This document shows positions 46,586 to 54,861 of a stretch of DNA of 64,000 nucleotides, one piece after another (positions within the stretch are counted from its first letter, which is position 1; each line of letters starts with the position of its first letter). The DNA lies in assembly GCA_019187225.1 (NCBI GenBank), contig JABAQQ010000036.1, forward strand, positions 62,001-126,000. Reading direction: 5' to 3'. A model generated the notes under the pieces. That model was not told the origin of the DNA and did no database searches. It saw nothing but the letters and a program-made list of their open reading frames with translations. The stretch is from Saprospiraceae bacterium. GTDB taxonomy: Bacteria; Bacteroidota; Bacteroidia; Chitinophagales; Saprospiraceae. Position numbers and translations under genes: made by a program.

Positions 46586-47173
46586 ATGAAAAAGACAATT
46601 CAAATTTCTGCATTTTTATTGGCTGCATCCGTATTTTATACAGCCTGCTGCCCCAAACCTTGTCCTCCTTGTCTCACTTGCGAAACATTTGACGGGATGC
46701 CTCTTGCTCAATATGGGAAAGACGCAGGCGGCGTGATAGTAAATCCACCTGGTTCCCTCATTTTTTCAATTGTTGGAAGTGTACCCGTTCGGATACAAAA
46801 TTTCAATTACTCCGGTGGGACAAGCTATGGATTTGCCCGTATCGAACCGGCTGTCTCTTTTGGTTCAGGAAAAGTTATTAACACCAACAACGTTTGCCTT
46901 GAATTTGATTTTTCAGGCAATAATATAAAGGAAGTATCTATTGAGTTTAGAGATATGGGTGGCACAGAAAATTTGGCAGTCAATGGATCGGTGTATACCG
47001 GAGAACTCACCGCTGCACCGGCAACACTCGGTGGAGCCGGCATCAAGGTTATTTCTACCCCTGTCACTGGAGGAAAAATTGGAAAAGTTACCCTAAAAAG
47101 CGTTAGTGGCAGTATCAACACGGTGCTGATTGGCGGCCAAGAATTTCATCTTGATAATTTGTGTTATCAATGA
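46586..47173 (+). CDS. Predicted lipoprotein
   Basis: 195 residues from the ATG at 46586 (MKKTIQISAFLLAASVFYTACC); the lipobox cysteine is about residue 21. A cysteine/proline run follows (CCPKPCPPCLTC). The rest is all-beta looking (IVGSVPVRIQNFNYSGG, CLEFDFSGNNIKEVSIEFRDMGG, INTVLIGGQEFHLDNLCY), resembling a carbohydrate-binding jelly-roll, though no named family is claimed. An ATG at 46568 would add six residues. Confidence 0.65.
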   Translation: MKKTIQISAFLLAASVFYTACCPKPCPPCLTCETFDGMPLAQYGKDAGGVIVNPPGSLIFSIVGSVPVRIQNFNYSGGTSYGFARIEPAVSFGSGKVINTNNVCLEFDFSGNNIKEVSIEFRDMGGTENLAVNGSVYTGELTAAPATLGGAGIKVISTPVTGGKIGKVTLKSVSGSINTVLIGGQEFHLDNLCYQ

Positions 47174-47361
47174 TCCCCTACCTTGTCATTTTCCCAATAC
47201 TGCGATTAATTGTGAAGTAGTGATTTAGATAAAACAGATTTTCATCCCTGCTTGATCCTCTCCGGTCGCGCCGGCGTCTTATAATCCGCCCTCACGCGAG
47301 ATACCCAATCCGAAACCACTCACTCCGTTGTTTTCCCTTCACCCACTTCAATTCCAACATC

Positions 47362-48108
47362 ATGAAAATCCATTTCTATCTGCTGAGTTTCTTTCTCATA
47401 AACAGCGCGATCTCCGCTCAAACGGACGAAGATTTGATGAACATCCTCAAAAAAGAGACGGAATCCGTCGCGAACCTGGATTTCGAAGCGTGGAAATCGT
47501 ATTGGTGTCACACCGAAAACGCTTATTTTTCTTATGCAGACCCAAACGGCATGATTTACCTCACAGGCTGGGATACCATCGAAAAGACATTGAAAGCAGT
47601 TTTTGAGAGCCGGAAAAAGGTTGATATAAATCTCAGGCGGGAGAATGTTAAAATAGAAAGACAGGAGCAGATGGCTTTTATCACTTTTGACCAATACGAC
47701 AACCTCGGCGGCGCTGAAATGCACAAAGCGGAGAGTCGGGTCATGAAAAAAACGGACGCCGGCTGGAAAATCCTCAGCGCAGAATTAGTAGACATAGCCT
47801 CATACAGCAGAGCCGGCAAACAACTGCATCACATCCTGCTGGCATCCTTCAAACCGGAAGCGAAGGCCGATGATATCCAATACATTTTTGACAAATTTAA
47901 CAGCATTGTGAAAGAAGTCGAAGGAATGACCTCCTGCACCATGCTGAAAAACCAGGACGCTTCCAGCCCCTTCCAATATACGTTCATCATGATTTTCCGC
48001 ACCGAAGAAGCATTGAATCGGTACAATGCCCACGCCAACCACCTGGCCGCCGTGGAAAGATGGAAGACCGCAGGCGATAAAGTCACGGTGATCGACAGCT
48101 GGCGATAG
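47362..48108 (+). CDS. SnoaL/NTF2-like domain fused to a Dabb domain, exported
   Basis: 248 residues with a signal peptide (HFYLLSFFLINSAISAQ). Residues about 20-150 look like a SnoaL/NTF2-type fold (DLMNILKKETESVANLDFEAWKSYW, LTGWDTIEKTLKAVFE, VKIERQEQMAFITFDQY). Residues about 153-248 match a stress-responsive A/B barrel (Dabb) domain (LHHILLASFKPEAKADDIQYIFDKFN, SCTMLKNQDASS, YTFIMIFRTEEALNRYNAHANHLAAVERW). Each fold is usually free-standing in small enzymes or carriers. Both in one exported protein is less common. Activity unknown. Confidence 0.75.
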   Translation: MKIHFYLLSFFLINSAISAQTDEDLMNILKKETESVANLDFEAWKSYWCHTENAYFSYADPNGMIYLTGWDTIEKTLKAVFESRKKVDINLRRENVKIERQEQMAFITFDQYDNLGGAEMHKAESRVMKKTDAGWKILSAELVDIASYSRAGKQLHHILLASFKPEAKADDIQYIFDKFNSIVKEVEGMTSCTMLKNQDASSPFQYTFIMIFRTEEALNRYNAHANHLAAVERWKTAGDKVTVIDSWR

Positions 48109-48163
48109 CAGGGTTGTAACGCGAAAAAATTCACATTTCCTTACCATTAAAAACGCACCAACA

Positions 48164-48676
48164 ATGAAAAACAATCTTCTTCTCCTCGCCGTCACACTCC
48201 TTCTGCTCGGCCTTTCCGCCTGCCGGAAGGACAACACCGACACGGCCACCGGAATCTCCGGCACCGCCGCCACCGACAGAGACCCCGTTACGCCCTTCAA
48301 GGCAACCTACACCACCAATCCGCAGGTAGTCAGCATGATTGGCGGCGTCATCACGCTCTCCATCACCGGCGAAGGCAAGGCCACGCACTTAGGCAAAAGC
48401 ACCTGGTATGCCGATTCCTGGGTGGATACCAACCAGTTTCCTTTTTTGCAAACCGGCGACATGAATTTTACAGCCGCCAATGGCGATCAGCTGTTCGGCA
48501 ATTTTTCAGGCATCGCTATTCCCGACGCGAATGGCAAAATAAATTTTCAAGGCACTTATGACATTACCAGCGGGACAGGCAAGTTTGAGGGCGCCACCGG
48601 AAGCGGCAATTACTCGGGCTGGGCTTTGGGCAATGCCGGTCACCTCGGATTCGACGGCACGCTCAACAATCCGTAG
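48164..48676 (+). CDS. Predicted lipoprotein with allene-oxide-cyclase-like beta barrel
   Basis: 170 residues, lipobox LLLLGLSAC at about residue 20. The C-terminal half (GDMNFTAANGDQLFGNFSGIA, INFQGTYDITSGTGKFEGATGSGNYSG) has the GTG-F-GATG-G pattern seen in small secreted beta-barrel proteins annotated near allene oxide cyclase. It is 55 bases after the SnoaL-Dabb gene, so the two may be co-transcribed. A terminator follows. No enzyme activity is claimed. Confidence 0.65.
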   Translation: MKNNLLLLAVTLLLLGLSACRKDNTDTATGISGTAATDRDPVTPFKATYTTNPQVVSMIGGVITLSITGEGKATHLGKSTWYADSWVDTNQFPFLQTGDMNFTAANGDQLFGNFSGIAIPDANGKINFQGTYDITSGTGKFEGATGSGNYSGWALGNAGHLGFDGTLNNP

Positions 48677-48720
48677 TCAATTGCAGATTGAACGGCTGAT
48701 ATCCAACCAAAAACCATTTG

Positions 48721-48755
48721 CGGGAAGCGCCGGGCAACCGGGCTTCCCGTTTTGT
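48721..48755 (+). terminator. Terminator after the barrel lipoprotein
   Basis: CGGGAAGC pairs with GCTTCCCG with an inner CCGGG/CCGG stem, followed by TTTTGTTTTT. Confidence 0.8.
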
Positions 48756-48801
48756 TTTTGCAAAAAAGAAAACCTTCTTCCCTCCGGAGCAACTTTAAAA
48801 A

Positions 48802-48809
48802 TACTTTTG
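48802..48809 (+). promoter_or_regulatory. -7 promoter element for kynA
   Basis: TACTTTTG matches TAnnTTTG and lies 44 bases before the kynA ATG. Confidence 0.55.
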
Positions 48810-48853
48810 CGGAAAAATACCTTCTACCCTCTGCCCTCCACCATCTACCCGAC

Positions 48854-49900
48854 ATGACAAAAGAAGTCCACTACTCCGACTACCTCCAGCTCGAAAAGAT
48901 CCTCGATGCCCAGCAACCCGAAAGCGAACTGCAGGGCGCGCCCGCACACGACGAAATGCTGTTCATCATTATCCACCAGGCTTATGAGTTGTGGTTCAAA
49001 CAGATCCTCTTCGAGATTGACTCGATCGCCGGCATCATGAACCAGCAGGAGATCAACGATAATTCACCTGATTTACAGACCATTGTACACCGCTTGGGGC
49101 GTGTGGCGACCATTTTGAAGGTCGCCGTGCACCAGATTGACATTCTGGAAACGATGACGCCGATGGACTTTCTGGATTTCCGCGATTTTCTGAGGCCGGC
49201 CTCGGGTTTTCAAAGCTGGCAGTTCAAGGTTGCGGAGGCAAAACTGGGCCTTCGTTTCCCCGAACGTTACGGACAGGAATATTACATCTCCCAACTCCGC
49301 CCGGCGCAGGTCGCCCTGATCAGGGAAACGGAGCAACAACCGTCCCTGCTCGACCTGGTCAACGAATGGCTCGAACGCATGCCTTTTTTTGATGAACCCG
49401 CCTTTTGGGTAAGTTATACCCCCTCGTTTCCGGTTTCCGGCAGCAAACATCCTTTTTGGAGCGATTATTCGGCCATTTATGCCAGCAGCCTCGTACAGGG
49501 AGAAAAGGGGAATCTGGAACTTTTTGAAAATCACTTTTTCGAGTCCTCTGCCACGCCCGGGCGCAGGCTGAGCGCCCGCGCTTGCCGGGCCGCCCTTTTC
49601 ATCATGCTCTACCGGGGTTATCCCTTGCTGCAGGCGCCGTTTCAATTGCTCAACAACTTGCTGGAAATTGACGAACAACTGTCTACCTGGCGCTACCGGC
49701 ACGTAAACATGGTAACGCGCATGATTGGCCTGCGCACCGGCACCGGCGGCTCCAGTGGTCGCGATTACCTCAAAGGCGCTTTGGATAAACACTACATTTT
49801 CAGGGAAATCGCCGCTTTGTCCAGCTATCTCATCGAGCGGCGCCGCTTACCGATGTTGAGCCATGAACTGGAAGAAAGGCTGGGGTTCAAACACCCCTGA
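48854..49900 (+). CDS. kynA: Tryptophan 2,3-dioxygenase
   Basis: 348 residues from the ATG at 48854, which sits just before the conserved start VHYSDYLQLEKILDAQQ. TDO motifs: HDEMLFIIIHQAYELWFKQILFE, METMTPMDFLDFRDFLRPASGFQS and the heme-side HVNMVTRMIG near the C-terminus. The enzyme is a cytoplasmic haem tetramer opening the tryptophan indole ring to N-formylkynurenine, the first step of the kynurenine path to NAD or breakdown. The other kyn genes are not in the window. ribD follows after 15 bases. Confidence 0.95.
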   Translation: MTKEVHYSDYLQLEKILDAQQPESELQGAPAHDEMLFIIIHQAYELWFKQILFEIDSIAGIMNQQEINDNSPDLQTIVHRLGRVATILKVAVHQIDILETMTPMDFLDFRDFLRPASGFQSWQFKVAEAKLGLRFPERYGQEYYISQLRPAQVALIRETEQQPSLLDLVNEWLERMPFFDEPAFWVSYTPSFPVSGSKHPFWSDYSAIYASSLVQGEKGNLELFENHFFESSATPGRRLSARACRAALFIMLYRGYPLLQAPFQLLNNLLEIDEQLSTWRYRHVNMVTRMIGLRTGTGGSSGRDYLKGALDKHYIFREIAALSSYLIERRRLPMLSHELEERLGFKHP

Positions 49901-49915
49901 TGCGCCCGCACCGCT

Positions 49916-50956
49916 ATGAACGACGAACAGTACCTCCGACGTTGCTTCGACCTCGCCCTGCTGGGCAACGGTTGCGTCTCGCCCAATCCGATGGTGGGAG
50001 CAGTGCTGGTGTACGAAGACCGCATCATCGGCGAGGGTTGGCATCAAAAATACGGGGAAGCACACGCCGAAGTGAATTGTATCCGTTCTGTAGCGCCTGA
50101 TAACCAACGGCTTATCCCCTACTCTACCCTGTATTGTTCGCTCGAGCCCTGTTTTCATTTCGGAAAAACGCCGCCCTGCGTGGACCTGATCCTGGAACAA
50201 AAGATTCCCCGCGTTGTGATATCGAACAGAGACCCCAATCCGAAAGTGGCCGGCCAAAGCCTCGCCAAACTGCAAGCGGCAGGCGTGGAGGTCATATCGG
50301 GCATATTGGAAGCGGAAGGCCGCTGGCTTAACCGCGCTTTTTTCACCTGGATTGCCAAACACCGGCCTTACATCATTCTGAAATGGGCGCAAACGGGCGA
50401 TGGCTTTATCGGCAAGCCGGGCGAAAGAACGCCCGTTTCCGGCCCTGCGGCGCTTCGCCTGGTGCACCGCTGGCGCAGCGAAACGGACGCGATCCTGGTC
50501 GGGAGCACGACGGCGGTCACCGACGATCCCCGGCTCGATACGCGGTTGTATTTCGGGAAAAATCCGCTGCGCATCGCATTCGACCGCATGGGGCAAATAC
50601 CCGCCGACCATCACCTGCTCGATGATTCGACAGAAACCTGGATATTCGGGAAAAAGCGGGAAGGAGTTTTTTCAAAAACCAAGTTCATTCCGGCAGAAGA
50701 TAAAGTACCGATTGACAATCTTTTGGAAAAACTGTATAAAGCCAATCGCGCCACCCTCCTGGTGGAAGGCGGCGCGAACGTATTGACGCAATTTCTCGAA
50801 AGCGGCTTTTGGGACGAGATCCGGGTGATCGAAAATGTCCGGCGCATGGGGAGCGGCGTGACAGCGCCCAAGGTTCCGGCGGATGCAATTCTGAAAGAGC
50901 AATTTATACTCGGGGATGATACAGTGCAAATCTTTGCACGGTCAATTACGTCTTAA
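49916..50956 (+). CDS. ribD: Bifunctional riboflavin biosynthesis protein RibD
   Basis: 346 residues. The deaminase half shows the zinc site H50-A-E52 and P78-C79...C88 (EPCFHFGKTPPC), with the RibD-specific start CFDLALLGNGCVSPNPMVGA. The reductase half starts near residue 150 (PYIILKWAQTGDGFIG), followed by RSETDAILVGSTT and LLVEGGANVLTQFLESGFWDEIRVI. It would convert the pyrimidine intermediate of riboflavin synthesis in two steps. The gene is 15 bases after kynA. Confidence 0.95.
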   Translation: MNDEQYLRRCFDLALLGNGCVSPNPMVGAVLVYEDRIIGEGWHQKYGEAHAEVNCIRSVAPDNQRLIPYSTLYCSLEPCFHFGKTPPCVDLILEQKIPRVVISNRDPNPKVAGQSLAKLQAAGVEVISGILEAEGRWLNRAFFTWIAKHRPYIILKWAQTGDGFIGKPGERTPVSGPAALRLVHRWRSETDAILVGSTTAVTDDPRLDTRLYFGKNPLRIAFDRMGQIPADHHLLDDSTETWIFGKKREGVFSKTKFIPAEDKVPIDNLLEKLYKANRATLLVEGGANVLTQFLESGFWDEIRVIENVRRMGSGVTAPKVPADAILKEQFILGDDTVQIFARSITS

Positions 50957-51013
50957 CATTTTTTTGATTTCCCACAGATTGCCGCAGATTTCATGGCGGG
51001 AAATATCAAAATA

Positions 51014-51748
51014 CTACTGTTCGTTCAGCCGCTTTACCGACCCCGATCCGCTCACATTGGTCTCCACCACCGGCTGACCGGAGTAGTACACATCGCCGCT
51101 GCCGGCAATAGCCGCTTTCAGGGTCTGAACCACGTCGCAGGTGACCGAGCCGGAACCGGAAATGGACACATCCAATTCGTTGGCAGTCAGTTGTTTGGCT
51201 TTTACGTCGCCGCTGCCGGCAATCTCGGATTTCAGCGAATTGGCCTTGCCGCCCAGTTCGATGCCGCCGCTGCCGGCGATGGACGTACTGGCCGAGCCGA
51301 ATTCAGCCTGTGTGATAAAAATATCGCCCGACCCCGCAATTTCCATCTTCATATTCTCGGCGCGAATGGGGGTCATAGCCCTTATCGTACCGCTGCCGCC
51401 GATCGAAAATCCGTCAAACGCCGGGGCACTGACGCGGATCTTCAGGTTTTCGTGGTGGGAAACGTTTTCACTGAAATAGATCTTGAGCACACCGTCTTTC
51501 ACCTCGGTTTTCAGAATGGGCAGGAGATTTTCCTGGGCTTGTACCTCGACGGAAAAGTTGTCGGCCACGCTTACCTCCACGTCGCCGGCGATACTCGTCT
51601 CGATGGCATGAAAGTCGCTGGCGCTGCGGGTTTCCGTTTTTACCGGTCCTTCGCCTCTTATGCCGAAGCCGAAGTTATTGCAATGAAAAGAACGCGAGCC
51701 GAACATGAACAGTCCGACCAACAGCATGAAAATCAATAAATAGCGCAT
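51014..51748 (-). CDS. GIN-domain (DUF2807) secreted protein
   Basis: 244 residues with an N-terminal hydrophobic export signal (LLIFMLLVGLFMFG). The head-GIN fold is marked by short repeated strands rich in GSG: SIGGSGTIRAM, EIAGSGDIFI, SIAGSGGIEL, EIAGSGDVKA, SISGSGSVTC, AIAGSGDVYY, VSGSGSVKRL. These stack into a solenoid as in putative autotransporter-adhesin head domains of Bacteroidota. No T9SS tail, so probably periplasmic or anchored by its leader. Divergent from the DUF1573 gene. Confidence 0.85.
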   Translation of the reverse strand: MRYLLIFMLLVGLFMFGSRSFHCNNFGFGIRGEGPVKTETRSASDFHAIETSIAGDVEVSVADNFSVEVQAQENLLPILKTEVKDGVLKIYFSENVSHHENLKIRVSAPAFDGFSIGGSGTIRAMTPIRAENMKMEIAGSGDIFITQAEFGSASTSIAGSGGIELGGKANSLKSEIAGSGDVKAKQLTANELDVSISGSGSVTCDVVQTLKAAIAGSGDVYYSGQPVVETNVSGSGSVKRLNEQ

Positions 51749-51876
51749 TGGAAAACAATTTTGTTTTGAAGTGATGCAACGTTTTTGGGAATTTGCGCCG
51801 CAATTTTGTCCGAACGCGCCGATTCGACACTTTTTTAACCGACGAGGTTACAATTTTATACTACCAACTTCCGACT

Positions 51877-52272
51877 ATGCTCTGGATACTGCTGAGTCTG
51901 CAATCTCTGTTGAACCCATCTTTCATTTCTCTTTCTGAAACCGCCGCCGCCAGGCAGAACGCCGGCTCCGTCGTCACCTGGCTTACCGAACAAGACCACG
52001 ACTTCGGCGAACTCCGGCAGGGGAAACCCGCCTCTTTTGTTTTTCAATTCAAAAACGCCCTGTCCGATACCATCGTGTTGCAAACCGTCCGCACTACCTG
52101 CGGCTGTACGGCGGCACGTTATACCGAAGATCCCATTCCGCCGGGCGCCACAGGAGAAATTACCGTCGAATACGATGCCTATCAAAGCGGCTCCTTCAAC
52201 AAAAAGATCCGGGTGTTTTTTGACAAACAAAAGAAGGCGGAAATACTGTGGATCAGGGGTGTGGTGGAATAG
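51877..52272 (+). CDS. DUF1573 family exported protein
   Basis: 131 residues from the ATG at 51877; the earlier in-frame start lies in the divergent promoter region. A short leader is followed by the DUF1573 (ASH-like Ig) core: DHDFGELRQGKPASFVFQFKN, VRTTCGCTAARY with the paired cysteines, and PPGATGEITVEYDAYQSGSFNKKIRVFFDK. Members are periplasmic beta-sandwich proteins of unknown role, very common in Bacteroidota. A terminator and heptamer repeats follow. Confidence 0.85.
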   Translation: MLWILLSLQSLLNPSFISLSETAAARQNAGSVVTWLTEQDHDFGELRQGKPASFVFQFKNALSDTIVLQTVRTTCGCTAARYTEDPIPPGATGEITVEYDAYQSGSFNKKIRVFFDKQKKAEILWIRGVVE

Positions 52273-52274
52273 GG

Positions 52275-52317
52275 GATTTCGGATTGCGGATTGCGGATTG
52301 CGGATTGAGGATTGAGG
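52275..52317. repeat. GGATTGC heptamer array
   Basis: About six heptads (GGATTTC, GGATTGC, GGATTGA) right after the DUF1573 stop. An inverted counterpart at 52432-52466 (CCGCAATCCGAAATCC type) runs up to the recF stop, so the two can pair across the gap. Confidence 0.85.
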
Positions 52318-52319
52318 GG

Positions 52320-52342
52320 CGCTTACTTGGTGAGCGTTTTTT
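52320..52342 (+). terminator. Terminator after the DUF1573 gene
   Basis: CGCTTAC pairs with GTGAGCG (one G-T pair) around TTG, followed by six T. Confidence 0.7.
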
Positions 52343-52462
52343 CACGATGTTGCCTTGAAAAAGGTACTCTGTGCCGTCGTTGTGCGTCCCCGCCAACGAC
52401 AATTTACCCCATCAGCCAGGCGATATTGCTCTAATCCGCAATCCGAAATCCGAAATCCGAAA

Positions 52463-53611
52463 TCAATCATTTTCCTTTTTCGCCCTGCCGTTTTCGATCT
52501 CAAATATTTTGTAATCGCCGGTAAATGAAGCGACAATCGCCTCCATGCGCCCGCGCTGCGTATCGGTGATAAAGATTTGGCCGAAGTCGCGCCCGATGAG
52601 CAGGCCGACAAGTTGGCGGACGCGTTGTTCGTCGAGTTTGTCGAAGATATCGTCGAGCAGAAGGATGGGCGCGAAGCCTTTTTCGGCGCGGAGCACCTCG
52701 TATTGCGCCAGGCGGAGTGCCAGCAAAAATGACTTGAGTTGCCCCTGTGAGGCAAACTTCTTTACCGGCTGACCGTCCATGGACAGGGCCCAATCATCGC
52801 GGTGCGGGCCGGTGGTGGTGCGTTGAAGCAGGCGGTCTTTTTCCAGGTTGTTTTGCAGCAGGGCGGCAAGACCGTATTCTTCCATATCGGCGTCGTAGCG
52901 CACGTCCACCGCTTCCCGCCCGGCGGAAATCGCGGTGTACAGTTCGCGGAACAATGGCTGAAATGCCTCCGTGAATTGCCGGCGCTGTTCGAACAGTGCT
53001 TGCGCCGGGGCTGGCATTTGCCGGTCAATGCTTTCCAAAAGGGCCGCATCGAACGTTTTTTCCTCGGCAAATTTTTTCAACAGCGCGTTGCGTTGTTTGA
53101 GCAAGGCATTGTAGGTCAGCAAGCTTTGTAAATAACCGGGCGAAATCTGTGAAAGTGTCGCGTCCAAAAAGCGGCGGCGATCTTCGCTGCCGTCCTGCAC
53201 GAGCGCCACGTCGTCGGGCGCGATCATCACCACCGGGAACTGACCGATGTAATCCGTGAGCCGGTTGAAAGGCGCGCCGTCGCGCTCGATCTCTTTGCGC
53301 TGCCCGAGCGGGTATTTGGCGACGATCCTGGTTGTTGGTTGTTGGTTGTTGGCACCCGGTTGTTCGGCCTGTTCACCGGTCGTTCGCCGGAAAGCGCCTT
53401 CCAGCCGGAAAAACGAGGCGCCGTGCCGCACTAAGTACTTGTCGTTCAGGCCCGTATGGCTCTTGCACAAACAAAGAAAATGCACGGCGTCGAGCACGTT
53501 GGTTTTCCCCATGCCATTGAGGCCGGAGAAGCAATTGAGGCGCGGCGAAAAGGTAAGCGCCAGTTGTTCGTAGTTTTTAAAATTGAAAAGTTTGAGTGAA
53601 GAGAGGTACAC
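52463..53611 (-). CDS. recF: DNA replication and repair protein RecF
   Basis: 382 residues from the GTG at 53611, which gives the family start MYLSSLKLFNFKNYEQLAL; an upstream TTG adds five unrelated residues. Walker A is FSGLNGMGKTNVLDAVHFLC. The C-terminal ATPase parts are SQGQLKSFLLALRLAQYE and APILLLDDIFDKLDEQR. RecF loads RecA at single-strand gaps with RecOR. An in-frame heptamer repeat (GGTTGTT units, 53330-53367) adds PGANNQQPTT between strands of the ATPase domain. No dnaA/dnaN/gyrB neighbours, unlike many bacteria. Confidence 0.95.
   Translation of the reverse strand: MYLSSLKLFNFKNYEQLALTFSPRLNCFSGLNGMGKTNVLDAVHFLCLCKSHTGLNDKYLVRHGASFFRLEGAFRRTTGEQAEQPGANNQQPTTRIVAKYPLGQRKEIERDGAPFNRLTDYIGQFPVVMIAPDDVALVQDGSEDRRRFLDATLSQISPGYLQSLLTYNALLKQRNALLKKFAEEKTFDAALLESIDRQMPAPAQALFEQRRQFTEAFQPLFRELYTAISAGREAVDVRYDADMEEYGLAALLQNNLEKDRLLQRTTTGPHRDDWALSMDGQPVKKFASQGQLKSFLLALRLAQYEVLRAEKGFAPILLLDDIFDKLDEQRVRQLVGLLIGRDFGQIFITDTQRGRMEAIVASFTGDYKIFEIENGRAKKEND
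53330..53367. repeat. Heptamer repeat inside recF
   Basis: Three GGTTGTT heptads plus a diverged fourth; encodes NNQQPTT-like residues in a loop. Confidence 0.8.
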
Positions 53612-53715
53612 AGGGCGAAGGTACAATGTTCTGTTGCCGATTCCCGTCGAATTGTTTCATCTTTGTCAGTTGTTTGAGCCCTGGCCGTTTCGTTTTTCAT
53701 TAAAAAAGAATTCCA

Positions 53716-54849
53716 ATGAAATCAATCTTCACACCAACTGCCCTGCGACGCACGGTGATTTGCCTGACCTGTGCATGCCTCACACCCTTGCTGTGCGCAC
53801 AGAAACGGGCTGAAAATCTGGTTCGCAACCCCGGTTTTGAGGCCATTGCGCCGGGCAAAAAGGTAGGCTTGAACAATCCGATCGAAACCGCTGCCGGCTG
53901 GAGCGCGCCGACGCGGAGAAAGTCGCTGCTGTATACGACATACCGCGAATTCATCTACGACCCCGACGGCTCCCTGTGGCCCTTCAAGGCGCGCACCGGC
54001 AAAAATGTAGCCGGAATGAACGTGTATGGTGACGACAACGGCGTGCCGCGCCGCGAGTACATTCAGGGCGCCCTGACAAAACCACTGACAGTGGGCCGCA
54101 AGTATTTCTTCGAATTTTGGGTGCATTACCACTGTGAAGGCGCCAACAACATCGGTATCGTTTTTTTGCCCGAAAGCATCCGGGATACCACTGCCGGCCT
54201 GCTGCGTTTTCAACCGGTATCGTTTCAAAAAAAAGTGACGCTGTACGACAACGAAGAAAATACATGGACGCTGGTGCGCGATTCTTTCGTCGCGGCGCGC
54301 CCCTTCCAGTTTTTTGTGATCGGCAATTTTTTCCCCGACAGCATGACGCTCATCGAAAACAACCGGTACGACCACCATTTCGCTTACATTGACGATATCT
54401 TCGTATTCGAAGCGCCCCATCAATCCGCCGCTCCGGCAACCATCACCCAGGCGGAGGAACAGAAATGGCACGAAAACACCGAAACGAGCAAGGGGATGCA
54501 GACGACTGCCGCAGGCAGCGGGCCGAATAAAAGTCTGGTGTATTTCAAACTGGATTCGTCCGAAATAACGCCCGAATCGGCAACCATACTCGACAGCATT
54601 GCGGCAGAACTGGCCCCCAAACAGGGCTTAAAAATCGAACTGAAGGGATTCGCCAGCAGCGAAGGCAGCGTGCCCTACAACAAACGATTGTCCATTCGCC
54701 GCAACCAAAGCGTTCGGCGATATCTGATAGAAAAAGGCGTCTCATCCCTTGGTATTTCGATGAAGGCATTCGGAGAAGACAACCCCGTGTCTCCCAACGA
54801 CACCGAGGAAAACCGCAGCAAGAACCGGCGCGTGGAAATTGTTTGGTAG
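53716..54849 (+). CDS. OmpA-family protein with N-terminal beta-sandwich domain
   Basis: 377 residues, signal peptide TVICLTCACLTPLLCAQ. Residues about 30-240 look like a carbohydrate-binding-type jelly roll (NLVRNPGFEAIAPGKKVG, KYFFEFWVHYHCEGANNIGIVF, RYDHHFAYIDDIFVFEAP). Residues about 275-377 are an OmpA/MotB peptidoglycan-binding domain (LVYFKLDSSEITPESATILDSIAAEL, KGFASSEGSVPYNKRLSIRRNQSVRRYL, ENRSKNRRVEIVW). It probably ties the outer membrane to peptidoglycan while presenting a beta-sandwich. Convergent with blaR1, 12 bases apart. Confidence 0.9.
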   Translation: MKSIFTPTALRRTVICLTCACLTPLLCAQKRAENLVRNPGFEAIAPGKKVGLNNPIETAAGWSAPTRRKSLLYTTYREFIYDPDGSLWPFKARTGKNVAGMNVYGDDNGVPRREYIQGALTKPLTVGRKYFFEFWVHYHCEGANNIGIVFLPESIRDTTAGLLRFQPVSFQKKVTLYDNEENTWTLVRDSFVAARPFQFFVIGNFFPDSMTLIENNRYDHHFAYIDDIFVFEAPHQSAAPATITQAEEQKWHENTETSKGMQTTAAGSGPNKSLVYFKLDSSEITPESATILDSIAAELAPKQGLKIELKGFASSEGSVPYNKRLSIRRNQSVRRYLIEKGVSSLGISMKAFGEDNPVSPNDTEENRSKNRRVEIVW

Positions 54850-54861
54850 AAGCGGAGTGGC

